From: Actinomycetospora termitidis
Lineage (GTDB): Bacteria > Actinomycetota > Actinomycetes > Mycobacteriales > Pseudonocardiaceae
Reading direction: 5' to 3'
Length of the DNA: 64,000 bases
NCBI RefSeq assembly: GCF_030286555.1
Contig: NZ_JASVWF010000011.1
Span: 1-64,000, forward strand
This document shows positions 42,385 through 50,223 of this stretch, piece by piece. Under the pieces are notes generated by a model that ran no database searches, was not told where the DNA came from, and saw nothing but the letters and a program-made list of their open reading frames with translations. Each line of letters starts with the position of its first letter. Position 1 is the first letter of the stretch. The translations under genes and the position numbers were made by a program.

Positions 42385-43538
42385 CCGCGACGCTCACCCA
42401 CTCCGTGTGGGACACCGAGGAACGCCGCGAGCTGCGGGCCCTGGTCCGCCGCTTCACCGAGCGGGAGATCGTCCCGTCGCTGCCGGAGTGGGAGGACGCC
42501 GGCGCGATGCCGCGGGAGCTGCACCGGCGGGCCGGGGAGCTGGGCCTGCTGGCGCTCGGCTTCCCGGAGGGCGCAGGCGGGGAGGGCGGGCACCTCGACT
42601 CGGCGATCGCCACCGAGGAGCTGATCCTCGCGGGCGGGTCGAGCGGGGTGGTCGCGGGCCTGTTCACCCACGGCATCGCCGCACCGCACATCGCGCTGCA
42701 CGGCTCGCCGGAGCTGGTCGACCGCTTCGTGCGCCCGACCCTGCGCGGCGAGCTCATCGGCTCGCTCGGCATCACCGAGCCGGGCACCGGTTCGGACGTC
42801 GCCGCCGTCACCACCCGCGCCGTGCGCGACGGCGACGACTACGTGGTGACCGGAGCGAAGACCTTCATCACCTCCGGTACCCGCGCGGACTTCGTGACGA
42901 CGGCGGTGCGCACCGGCGGCCCCGGCCATCGCGGGATCTCGCTGCTGGTCATCGAGACCGCCCGCCCCGGCGTGCACCGCACCGCGCTGCGCAAGATGGG
43001 CTGGCACTGCTCCGACACCGCCACGATCTCGCTCGACGAGGTCCGGGTCCCGGCGTCGAACCTCGTCGGGGCGGAGGGCAGCGGCTTCCGCCAGATCATG
43101 GAGCGGTTCGGGTCCGAGCGGCTCTCGCTCGCGGTCCAGGCGGCCGCCACCGCCCAGCGCTGCGTCGACCTGACGATCGCCTGGGCGCGGCAGCGCGAGA
43201 CGTTCGGGGCGCCGCTGGCGACGCGGCAGGTCGTCCGGCACCGGATCGCTCAGATGGCGCGCCGGGCGACGGTCGCCCGGGTCTACGTGCGTGACGTGTT
43301 CCTGCGCTGGGAGGCCGGCGACGACGTCGTCACCGAGCTCGCGATGGCCAAGAACCAGGCCGTCGAGGCGTGCGACTGGGTGGTCGACCAGGCCGTCCAG
43401 CTCCACGGCGGTGCGGGCTACCTGCACGGGGTCGAGGTCGAGCGGCACTACCGCGACGCCCGCATCCTGGGCATCGGCGGCGGGACGAACGAGATCATGG
43501 ACGAGGTCATCGCGTCGCGACTGGGGCTGGACGGCTGA
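42381..43538 (+). CDS. Acyl-CoA dehydrogenase
   Basis: A 385-residue FAD enzyme with all domains of the family: N-terminal helical part (EERRELRALVRRFTEREIVP), the FAD/substrate strand ITEPGTGSDVAAVTTRA, the beta domain and the C-terminal bundle ending LGIGGGTNEIMDEVIASRLG. The YEGT-type Glu is replaced by Gly, as in FadE and isovaleryl-type members that use a Glu elsewhere. It introduces a 2,3-double bond into an acyl-CoA. The GTG start overlaps the P450 stop and its own stop overlaps the next gene (TGATG). The adjacent pair may form a heteromer, as known for sterol-side-chain FadE pairs (inference). Confidence 0.9.
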   Translation: MTATLTHSVWDTEERRELRALVRRFTEREIVPSLPEWEDAGAMPRELHRRAGELGLLALGFPEGAGGEGGHLDSAIATEELILAGGSSGVVAGLFTHGIAAPHIALHGSPELVDRFVRPTLRGELIGSLGITEPGTGSDVAAVTTRAVRDGDDYVVTGAKTFITSGTRADFVTTAVRTGGPGHRGISLLVIETARPGVHRTALRKMGWHCSDTATISLDEVRVPASNLVGAEGSGFRQIMERFGSERLSLAVQAAATAQRCVDLTIAWARQRETFGAPLATRQVVRHRIAQMARRATVARVYVRDVFLRWEAGDDVVTELAMAKNQAVEACDWVVDQAVQLHGGAGYLHGVEVERHYRDARILGIGGGTNEIMDEVIASRLGLDG

Positions 43539-44680
43539 TGGTCACCTTCACCGAGGAGCACACCGCGTTCCGGAAGTCCGTCCGGGCGTTCGTCGAACGG
43601 GAGATCGACCCGTACGTCGACGCCTGGGAACGCGACGGCCGAATGCCCACCCACGAGCTGTTCGGCAAGCTCGGCGCGCTCGGCTGGCTGGGCCTCGAGT
43701 ACGACGAGGCCTACGGCGGCCAGGGCGCCGACCACCGGTTCGCGGTGGTCCTCGCCGAGGAGATCGGGCGCTGCGACGCGGCCGGGGTCGGCATGGCGAT
43801 CGCGGTGCAGACCGACATGGCGACGCCGTCGCTGCACCGCTTCGGCTCCGAGGACCTCAAGGCGCGCTACCTCGCGCCGGCGATCCGCGGCGAGATGGTC
43901 GCGGCGATCGCGGTGACCGAGCCCGACGCCGGGTCCGACGTCGCCGGCCTGCGCACCCGCGCCACCCGCGACGGGGACGACTGGGTCATCGACGGCGCCA
44001 AGCTCTACATCACCAACGGCGTCCAGGCCGACTGGCTGTGCCTGCTCGCCCGCACCTCCGACGAGGGCGGGGCGCGCGGGATGAGCCAGATCGTGGTGCC
44101 GACCGACACGCCGGGCCTGCGGGTCTCGCGGAAGCTCGACAAGCTCGGCAACCGCTGCTCGGACACCGCCGAGCTCGCCTTCGACGGCGTGCGGGTGCCG
44201 GTGGCGAACACGATCGGCACGATCGGTCGCGGCTTCCAGCAGCAGATGGCCCAGTTCCAGAACGAGCGGATGGTCGCCTGCTACGGACGGGTCGGGGCGT
44301 GCGAGCGCGCCCTGGACCGCACGCGCGACTACCTGAAGCAGCGCCGCGCCTTCGGCGGCACACTGATGGACAACCAGTACCTCGCCTACCAGCTCGCCGA
44401 GCTCTACGCGCGCGTCGACCTGTGCCGGCACTACAACTACGCCTGCGCCGAGGCCTACGAGCGGGGCGAGGACACCTCCCGGTTCGCGACGATCGCCAAG
44501 CTCGCGATCGGGCGGCTCTGCGAGGACGTCGCGCGCACCTGCCTGCAGTACCACGGCGGGATCGGCTACATGGAGGAGACGTGGACCGCCCGCTTCCTCC
44601 GTGACATGCGGATCACCTCCATCGGCGGCGGCGCCGACGAGGTGATGCTGCGCGTCATCGCCACGATGCACGGGATGTAG
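43538..44680 (+). CDS. Acyl-CoA dehydrogenase
   Basis: A 380-residue FAD enzyme, MVTFTEEHTAFRKSVRAFVE. Conserved segments are AVTEPDAGSDVAGLRTRATR, KLYITNGVQADW, KLGNRCSDTAELAFDGVRVP, QYHGGIGYMEE and the end IGGGADEVMLRVIATMHG. It is coupled to the preceding dehydrogenase gene by a TGATG overlap and is the last gene of this operon. The likely job is alpha,beta-oxidation of an acyl-CoA produced downstream of P450 and alcohol dehydrogenase steps. Confidence 0.9.
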   Translation: MVTFTEEHTAFRKSVRAFVEREIDPYVDAWERDGRMPTHELFGKLGALGWLGLEYDEAYGGQGADHRFAVVLAEEIGRCDAAGVGMAIAVQTDMATPSLHRFGSEDLKARYLAPAIRGEMVAAIAVTEPDAGSDVAGLRTRATRDGDDWVIDGAKLYITNGVQADWLCLLARTSDEGGARGMSQIVVPTDTPGLRVSRKLDKLGNRCSDTAELAFDGVRVPVANTIGTIGRGFQQQMAQFQNERMVACYGRVGACERALDRTRDYLKQRRAFGGTLMDNQYLAYQLAELYARVDLCRHYNYACAEAYERGEDTSRFATIAKLAIGRLCEDVARTCLQYHGGIGYMEETWTARFLRDMRITSIGGGADEVMLRVIATMHGM

Positions 44681-44729
44681 GGCGCTCACGGGGCTGCCCG
44701 GCCTCGCACCCGAGCCAGACTCGCGCAAG

Positions 44730-44790
44730 CAGAAATGGACACGCCTAGCATCTGCGTCTTGACGTTGACCCCGTTCACGTCCAGTATTCT
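44730..44790 (+). promoter_or_regulatory. Promoter and operator-like element of the second catabolic operon
   Basis: CAGAAATGGACACG at 44730-44743, nine bases, then TGCGTCTTGAC at 44753-44763, matching the element at 40951-40984 in order and spacing. TTGACG (44759-44764) has CAGTAT (44782-44787) 17 bases on; TATTCT at 44785 is a less well-spaced alternative. Only one half of the palindrome is kept. Confidence 0.55.
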
Positions 44791-44841
44791 TGTTCGACAG
44801 TCGTACTCTCGACCGAGGTTCGCGCGACGAGGGAGTCAGCG

Positions 44842-46143
44842 ATGACCGAACACGTCACCCGCTCAGCCAGCGGCAATCCCGACCGTGCCTACGACGACGT
44901 GGACATCTCCTCCCGAGCGTTCTGGTCGACCTCGGCCGACGTGCGGGAGAAGACGTTCGCGCTGCTGCGCGAGCGGGGCACGGTCACCTGGCACCCGCCG
45001 TTCCAGGAGCAGCTGCTCGAGGACGAGCAGGACTTCGGGTTCTGGGCAGTCACCCGCTACGACGATCTCGTGGAGGTGACCAAGCGGCACCAGGACTTCC
45101 TGTCCGGGCCGGGCATTCTCATGGAGAACCTGCCGGCCGAGTTCGTCGAAGCCGGCCAGTCGATCATCGGGATGGACCCGCCCCGGCACACCAAGCTGCG
45201 TCGCCTGGTGGCGGCCGCCTTCACTCCCAAGCAGATGCGCCGGATCAACGACCGCATCCAGGCCAATGCGGTGAAGGTCGTCGACAACCTGATCGAGGCG
45301 TTGGAGCGCGACGGCGGCCGGACCGATTTCGTCGCCGAGTGCGCCGAGCTCCTGCCGATGCACAACATCAACGACATCATGGGTGTGCCCGACGGGCAGC
45401 GGCAGGAAGCCGCCCACCACATGAAGGTCGGGACCAGCTGGAACGACCCCGAGCTCGTCGGCGAGACCCGCGAAGAGGTCTTCACCGCGCTGTTCCAGGC
45501 GATGGCCTACATGCACACCCTGGCCGCGGAGCTGACCGGCCAGCGGCGGGAACACCCCACCGAGGACCTGATCACAGCCCTCGCGCAGGCCGAGATCGAC
45601 GGGGAGCAGCTCACCGACCACGAGATCGGCGCGTTCTTCGTGCTGCTCACCATCGCCGGCAACGACACCACTCGGCAATCGACCAGCCACGGGTTGCTCG
45701 GGCTGACCGAGTTCCCCGAGCAGCGTTCGTGGTTGTTGGCCGACCTCGAGGGGCGGATGCCCGACGCGGTCGAGGAGATGGTGCGCTGGGCGACGCCGAT
45801 CATGACCTTCCGGCGCACTGCGGCCCGCGACTGCGAGCTGGCCGGCCAGCAGATCACCGCGGGCGACAAGGTGGTCATGTTCTACAGCTCGGCCAACCGG
45901 GACGAGACCCGGATCGAGCGCCCCCACGAGTTCGATCTCTCCCGCCACCCGAACCCGCACATCAGCTTCGGCGGCGGCGGCATCCACCACTGCCTGGGCA
46001 ACCAGCTCGCGCGGTTCCAGCTCAAGGCGCTGTTCACCGAGCTGCTCACCCGCGTGCCCGACCTCGTCGTCGGGGAGCCCGAACTGACCCCGGGCAACTT
46101 CTTCAACGTCGTCAAGCGCCTGCCCTGCTGGCGCCAGGGCTGA
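44842..46143 (+). CDS. Cytochrome P450, CYP125/CYP142/CYP124-like
   Basis: A 433-residue P450. I-helix LTIAGNDTTRQSTSHGL and VRWATPIMTFRRTAARDCEL are close to the pattern of actinobacterial steroid and methyl-branched lipid terminal hydroxylases (CYP125/142/124). The heme loop is ISFGGGGIHHCLGNQLARFQ. ExxR is in VEEMVRW. Family members oxidise a terminal methyl group to alcohol, aldehyde or acid. The ATG at 44842 is the first in the transcript. The downstream SCP2, alcohol dehydrogenase and ferredoxin genes fit such a role. The substrate class is inferred, not shown. Confidence 0.9.
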   Translation: MTEHVTRSASGNPDRAYDDVDISSRAFWSTSADVREKTFALLRERGTVTWHPPFQEQLLEDEQDFGFWAVTRYDDLVEVTKRHQDFLSGPGILMENLPAEFVEAGQSIIGMDPPRHTKLRRLVAAAFTPKQMRRINDRIQANAVKVVDNLIEALERDGGRTDFVAECAELLPMHNINDIMGVPDGQRQEAAHHMKVGTSWNDPELVGETREEVFTALFQAMAYMHTLAAELTGQRREHPTEDLITALAQAEIDGEQLTDHEIGAFFVLLTIAGNDTTRQSTSHGLLGLTEFPEQRSWLLADLEGRMPDAVEEMVRWATPIMTFRRTAARDCELAGQQITAGDKVVMFYSSANRDETRIERPHEFDLSRHPNPHISFGGGGIHHCLGNQLARFQLKALFTELLTRVPDLVVGEPELTPGNFFNVVKRLPCWRQG

Positions 46144-46149
46144 TCGTCT

Positions 46150-46230
46150 CCCGATCCCCCCTTTTCGAGAGAGGGCCACCTCCCTGGAGGGAGGGGATGT
46201 CTCGAGGGGGAGAGGGGAGGAGGCGGTCCC
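46150..46230 (+). promoter_or_regulatory. Nested inverted repeats between P450 and SCP2 genes
   Basis: CCTCCCT-GG-AGGGAGG at 46179-46194 is nested between TCGAGA (46165) and TCTCGA (46200), with C-rich and G-rich runs outside. The whole could fold into one long hairpin, acting as terminator, attenuator or mRNA stabiliser within the operon. Confidence 0.45.
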
Positions 46231-46316
46231 GTGCCCCTCTCCCGTTCGGGCGATGGGACCGCTCTTCCCACCATGCTTTCCGAGTTCCGACGGTTCGACC
46301 GAGGGGTTCTGTCGTT

Positions 46317-46727
46317 ATGGGTGTTTTCGCTGACGAAGCCGAGGTCTACGAGTACCTGGGCGGCATCTTCGAGGTCGCGACGAAGAAGGACGGGTTGGCC
46401 GACAAGCTGGCCGCGTCCGGTGTCGTGCTGCGGGTGTATTACACCGATCCGGAGGCCGTGGTGACCGTGGACATGGAGTCGCGGTCGGTGGAGACCGGGT
46501 CCGCGTCCACGGCGACCCCGACGGTGGAGCTGCACATGACCGCGGACACCGGCAACCGCTTCTGGCTGGGCAAGGTCAACCTGGCGATGGCGATGGCGAA
46601 GGGCACCGTGCGGGCCAAGGGACCGGTCCCGAAGCTGCTCAAGCTCATCCCGACCGCCAAGGAGCTGTTTCCCGAGTATCGCGCGATGGTCGCCGAACGC
46701 GGCCGCCACGACCTTCTCGAAGCCTGA
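46317..46727 (+). CDS. SCP2 sterol-binding domain protein
   Basis: A 136-residue protein (MGVFADEAEVYEYLGGIFEV). The SCP2 fold pattern is clear: VVLRVYYTDPEAVVTVDMES, a hydrophobic tunnel segment, and TVELHMTADTGNRFWLGKVN. In this family the domain binds lipids or acyl-CoA and presents them to enzymes. GAGGGG precedes the ATG. It follows the CYP125-like P450 and precedes the alcohol dehydrogenase, fitting a lipid-handling step. Confidence 0.85.
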   Translation: MGVFADEAEVYEYLGGIFEVATKKDGLADKLAASGVVLRVYYTDPEAVVTVDMESRSVETGSASTATPTVELHMTADTGNRFWLGKVNLAMAMAKGTVRAKGPVPKLLKLIPTAKELFPEYRAMVAERGRHDLLEA

Positions 46728-46751
46728 CACCCAAGACGCAGAGGGGAACCC

Positions 46752-47858
46752 GTGAAGACCAAGGCCGCAGTGCTCTGGGAGCTCGGAGGCAAGTGGGAGG
46801 TCGAAGAGGTCGATCTCGACCCTCCCGGCGCCGGGGAGGTGCTGGTGAAACTCGCCGCCAGCGGCTTGTGCCACTCCGATGAGCACCTCGTCACCGGCGA
46901 CCTGCCGTTCCCGCTGCCGGTCGTCGGCGGCCACGAGGGTGCGGGCACGGTCGTCGAGGTCGGCAGCGGGGTCCTCGACATCGAGCCCGGCGACTCGGTC
47001 GTCCTCACCTTCCTGCCCTCGTGCGGACGGTGCTCCTACTGCGTGCGAGGCAAGACCAACCTCTGCGACCTCGGGGCCGCGCTGATGATGGGACCCCAAC
47101 TCGACGGGACCCACCGATTCCACGCCCGCGGTGAGGACCTGGGCCAGATGTGCCTGCTCGGGACGTTCTCCGAGTACACCGTGGTCCCCACCGCGTCGGT
47201 GGTGAAGGTCGACCAGGGCACCGCCCTGGACAAAGCCGCCGTCGTCGGATGCGGTATCCCCACCGGCTACGGCAGCGCCGTGCGCACCGCGGAGGTTCGG
47301 GCCGGAGACACCGTGGTGGTGCTGGGCGCCGGCGGGATCGGCATGAACGCCGTCCAGGGCGCCCGCATCGCCGGGGCCCGCTACGTCGTCGCGGTCGACC
47401 CGGTGCCCTACAAGCGGGACCGCGCCATGGAGTTCGGCGCCACCCACGTCGCCGAGTCGGCCGACGCCGCCTGGGAGGTCGTCAGCAGACTGACCCGGGG
47501 GCAGCTCGCCGAGGCCTGCATCATCGCCACCGACGTCGCCGAAGGCTCCTACATCGCGCCGGCCCTGGCGCTGGTCGGGAAGGGCGGGCGGGTCGTCGTC
47601 ACCGCCATCGGCCACCCGGAGGAGGAGACCATGACCGGGTCCCTGCTCGAGCTGACCCTCTACGAGAAGCAAATCCGCGGCGCCCTCTACGGGTCGTCCA
47701 ACGCCCAGCACGACGTCCCGCGACTGCTGGAGCTCTACAACACCGGCCTGCTCAAACTCGACGAACTCATCACCCAGGAATACACCCTCGAAGACATCAA
47801 TCAGGGCTACGAGGACATGCGAGAAGGCCGAAACATCCGCGGCCTCATCCGGTACTAA
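46752..47858 (+). CDS. NDMA-type zinc-dependent alcohol dehydrogenase
   Basis: A 368-residue medium-chain dehydrogenase starting at GTG 46752. The N-terminus KTKAAVLWELGGKWEVEEVD is diagnostic of the Rxyl_3153/NDMA-dependent group (TIGR03989). The catalytic zinc site is in GLCHSDEH and GGHEGAGTV, and the structural zinc Cys are in SCGRCSYCVRGKTNLC. The nucleotide fold is VVVLGAGGIGMNAVQGARIA. Members of this group hold NAD tightly and are linked to the redox cofactor mycofactocin for recycling. It should oxidise the alcohol made by the P450. Confidence 0.88.
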   Translation: MKTKAAVLWELGGKWEVEEVDLDPPGAGEVLVKLAASGLCHSDEHLVTGDLPFPLPVVGGHEGAGTVVEVGSGVLDIEPGDSVVLTFLPSCGRCSYCVRGKTNLCDLGAALMMGPQLDGTHRFHARGEDLGQMCLLGTFSEYTVVPTASVVKVDQGTALDKAAVVGCGIPTGYGSAVRTAEVRAGDTVVVLGAGGIGMNAVQGARIAGARYVVAVDPVPYKRDRAMEFGATHVAESADAAWEVVSRLTRGQLAEACIIATDVAEGSYIAPALALVGKGGRVVVTAIGHPEEETMTGSLLELTLYEKQIRGALYGSSNAQHDVPRLLELYNTGLLKLDELITQEYTLEDINQGYEDMREGRNIRGLIRY

Positions 47859-47885
47859 GCCAGGAACCGGCGAGAGAAGGACACG

Positions 47886-48080
47886 ATGCTCGAAGTTCGG
47901 GTCGACTACAACCGCTGCACCGGGCACGGACTCTGCGAGCTGGAGGCCGAGGACGTCTTCGAAGTCGGCAGCGACGGCGTGGTGCACGTCCAGACCGACC
48001 ACCCCGGCGAGGAGCACCGCGAGCAGATCAAGTCGGCCGCGGCGGTGTGTCCCACCGCCGCGCTGACTCTGCTGGGATGA
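47886..48080 (+). CDS. 3Fe-4S ferredoxin
   Basis: A 64-residue protein, MLEVRVDYNRCTGHGLCELE. Three Cys ligands are in CTGHGLC and AAAVCPTAALTLLG, with His replacing the usual second-position Cys, the pattern of 3Fe-4S ferredoxins that feed actinobacterial P450s. It starts 28 bases after the dehydrogenase gene. It is the only ferredoxin seen and probably serves all three P450s in the island. Confidence 0.9.
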   Translation: MLEVRVDYNRCTGHGLCELEAEDVFEVGSDGVVHVQTDHPGEEHREQIKSAAAVCPTAALTLLG

Positions 48081-48697
48081 CCGAACCGCGAACCACGAGC
48101 ACACCTCGACGGAGGCCGGGCATGGCGCGCTCAGCGACCGAGACCGATCCCGACCACGGATCGCCGCCGGCGGCGGGGGCCCGGGAGTTGACCCCGCACA
48201 GCGACCAATGCCTGGGCTGCGGCCCCGGCAACCCGGCCGGGATCGCCATGCGCGTCTTCCGTGAGGACGACGCCGTCTACTGCGACGTCGCCTTCGCCGA
48301 CCGGCACGTCGGCGCACCCGGGCTCGCGCACGGCGGGGCGGTCGCGACCGCCTGCGACGACCTGTTCGGGTTCCTGCTCTACGTGGTCGGCGAGCCGGCC
48401 GTCACCGGCTCCCTGCAGGTCGACTACCACTCCCCCGCCGTCCTCGGCACCACCTACCGCATCCGGGCCCGACTCGAGCGCCGCGACGGCCGACGCCTGC
48501 ACATGCACGCCACCGGCACCGACCCCAGCGACCGGCTCTGCTTCGAGGCCCGCGCCGTGTTCATCGTCGTCCCGCTCGCCCACTTCCAGCGCTACGGCTC
48601 CCCCGAGTCGATCACCCACGTCTTCGCCAACGCCTCGCCCGCACCGGCTGCGGACAGCAACGAACCCGACCCCGTGAAAGGTCAGCCCCCTCCATGA
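48077..48697 (+). CDS. PaaI-type hotdog-fold thioesterase
   Basis: A 206-residue protein. A polar N-terminal tail of about 40 residues precedes the hotdog domain (CLGCGPGNPAGIAMRVFRED, GAPGLAHGGAVATACDDLFG, with the conserved HGG) and VDYHSPAVLGTTYRIRARLE. Such enzymes hydrolyse acyl-CoA thioesters. The ATG at 48077 overlaps the ferredoxin stop (ATGA). A second ATG (MARSATETD) 16 codons later is possible. Confidence 0.85.
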   Translation: MTEPRTTSTPRRRPGMARSATETDPDHGSPPAAGARELTPHSDQCLGCGPGNPAGIAMRVFREDDAVYCDVAFADRHVGAPGLAHGGAVATACDDLFGFLLYVVGEPAVTGSLQVDYHSPAVLGTTYRIRARLERRDGRRLHMHATGTDPSDRLCFEARAVFIVVPLAHFQRYGSPESITHVFANASPAPAADSNEPDPVKGQPPP

Positions 48698-49785
48698 CGA
48701 CGACGGACGCGCACAGCTGGATCGGGGTCGAGGGCTACCCGCACCGCATGGCCGGGCACTGCGGCTCCGGGGCGCTGCGCGACCTGCTCGAGTGGGCCGG
48801 TCTTTCCTGGAGCGGCGAACCACTCAGCGAAGGCACCGTCTTCGGGCTCGGCGGCTCCCTGAGCTTCAGCTACCTGCGGGGACCAGGACTCGGCTCCCCG
48901 TTCTACCTCGTCGGCCGCGGCAGCGGGCTCACCGAGTCCCTGACTGCGCGCCTGGGCATCGCCGGGGCCGCCCAGGACACCGACGACCCCGACGAGGGCC
49001 GCGCCTGGCTGCATCGCGAACTCGACGCCGGCCGACCCCTGCTGTGCTGGGCGGACATGAGCGAGCTGCCCTACCTGCGGGTCCGCATGCAGATGAGCCG
49101 CCACGACATCGTCGTCACCGGCTACGAACCCGACGGCCACCAGGTCCGCGTGATCGACAACGACCGCGCCGAACCGCAGATCATCCCCGCCGCGGCCCTG
49201 GCTGCCGCCCGCAGCTCCACCGGCTTCCCCACCCCGACCCGACACACCTGCTACCCGATGCGCTTCCCCGACTCCCTGCCCGACCAGCGCGTCGCGGCCG
49301 CGAGCGCCTGCGCGCACGCCGCACAGTCCATGACCACCCCCGCCGACGACGACACCGTCACGACCCCCGGCGCGCACGCCGCCGGCCACGGACTCGACGG
49401 CGTCGCCACCTTCCTCGCCGACCTCGAGGCCTGGCCCGACGTCCTCGCCCGCACCGCGGAGACATCCGAGCAGGACCTGCACACCGCCCTGATCACCCTC
49501 GCCGTGTTCATCGAGAAAGCCGGAACCGGCGGCGGCCTGTTCCGCCGCCTCCAAGCACAGTTCCTCGCCGAACTCACCGACCTCGACGAGCGCGCCCGCC
49601 CCGCCGCCACGATCTACGACGAGCTCGCCGGTAGCTGGTCAGCGCTCGCCGCCCGCGCCGGCGACAAGACCGCGCCCGCGACCACCCGCTGGCGCGACGT
49701 CCGAGACCGCGCCCGCCGCCTGCCAGAACTCGAGACCGACGGCGCACATCACCTCCGCGACCTCGCACAGGCCCTCACAGCCTGA
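48694..49785 (+). CDS. BtrH N-terminal / DUF4872-like protein
   Basis: A 363-residue soluble protein, coupled to the thioesterase gene by ATGA. The N-terminus (MAGHCGSGALRDLLEWAGLS, then GTVFGLGGSLSFSYLRGPGL) matches the BtrH N-terminal domain. The C-terminal helical part corresponds to DUF4872. BtrH moves an acyl group from acyl carrier protein to an aminoglycoside, and the conserved Cys in GHCGSG is the likely nucleophile. In a catabolic operon it could transfer or hydrolyse an acyl-thioester, but that is inference. It is an unexpected member of a P450 operon. Confidence 0.8.
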   Translation: MTTTDAHSWIGVEGYPHRMAGHCGSGALRDLLEWAGLSWSGEPLSEGTVFGLGGSLSFSYLRGPGLGSPFYLVGRGSGLTESLTARLGIAGAAQDTDDPDEGRAWLHRELDAGRPLLCWADMSELPYLRVRMQMSRHDIVVTGYEPDGHQVRVIDNDRAEPQIIPAAALAAARSSTGFPTPTRHTCYPMRFPDSLPDQRVAAASACAHAAQSMTTPADDDTVTTPGAHAAGHGLDGVATFLADLEAWPDVLARTAETSEQDLHTALITLAVFIEKAGTGGGLFRRLQAQFLAELTDLDERARPAATIYDELAGSWSALAARAGDKTAPATTRWRDVRDRARRLPELETDGAHHLRDLAQALTA

Positions 49786-50223
49786 GCACTCGCCGACCCA
49801 CGCGGGGCCGGGGAACCGACCAGCCACCGCAGAGCCGAGGTCACCGACCACGTTGGCCGGCCACCGGCCCGCAAACCTAGAGTCGCCTCCCCGGAAGCGG
49901 CGGCCCGAGCCCCGTGGCGGACCAGGCACGGGCAGGCCCCACGAGGACCCCGACGTCGATCGGGCGGCCGCCGGCTGGTTCCCGACTGATCCCGTCGTCG
50001 CCCGAGGCTGGCTCGTCGTGCGGCACGAGTCCGGAGGAGTCGCGCGGCCCGTCCCACTCCACGGACACGGTCCTTCTACATGTCCAGTCTTGACGGCAGC
50101 CCGGCCGCGAAGCATTCTGATGGCAGCCGCCTGCAGATGGCCCCGGGGCACGTCGAGTGCAGCCGCGCCCCCGTTCGACCCCCCCTCAAATTCGTCGTAC
50201 GAGACACCGCAGCAGGAGCCCAC
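49786..50223 (+). promoter_or_regulatory. Intergenic region with promoter of the third catabolic operon
   Basis: No gene is evident in these 440 bases. GGACACG at 50063, TGTCCAG at 50081 and GTCTTGAC at 50087-50094 resemble the elements before 41089 and 44842, though the first half-site is spaced differently. TTGACG (50090-50095) has CATTCT (50113-50118) exactly 17 bases on. The promoter lies downstream of an ATG at 50080, which supports the start at 50224. Confidence 0.55.

Noticed and set aside
46150-46310. Small gene between the CYP125-like P450 and SCP2 genes
   Set aside because: The region is dominated by nested inverted repeats. Open frames here have no start signal and no coding bias.
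50080-50223. Longer N-terminus for the third P450, starting at ATG 50080
   Set aside because: The -35 box at 50090 lies inside this extension, and ATG 50224 has a Shine-Dalgarno and a typical P450 beginning.
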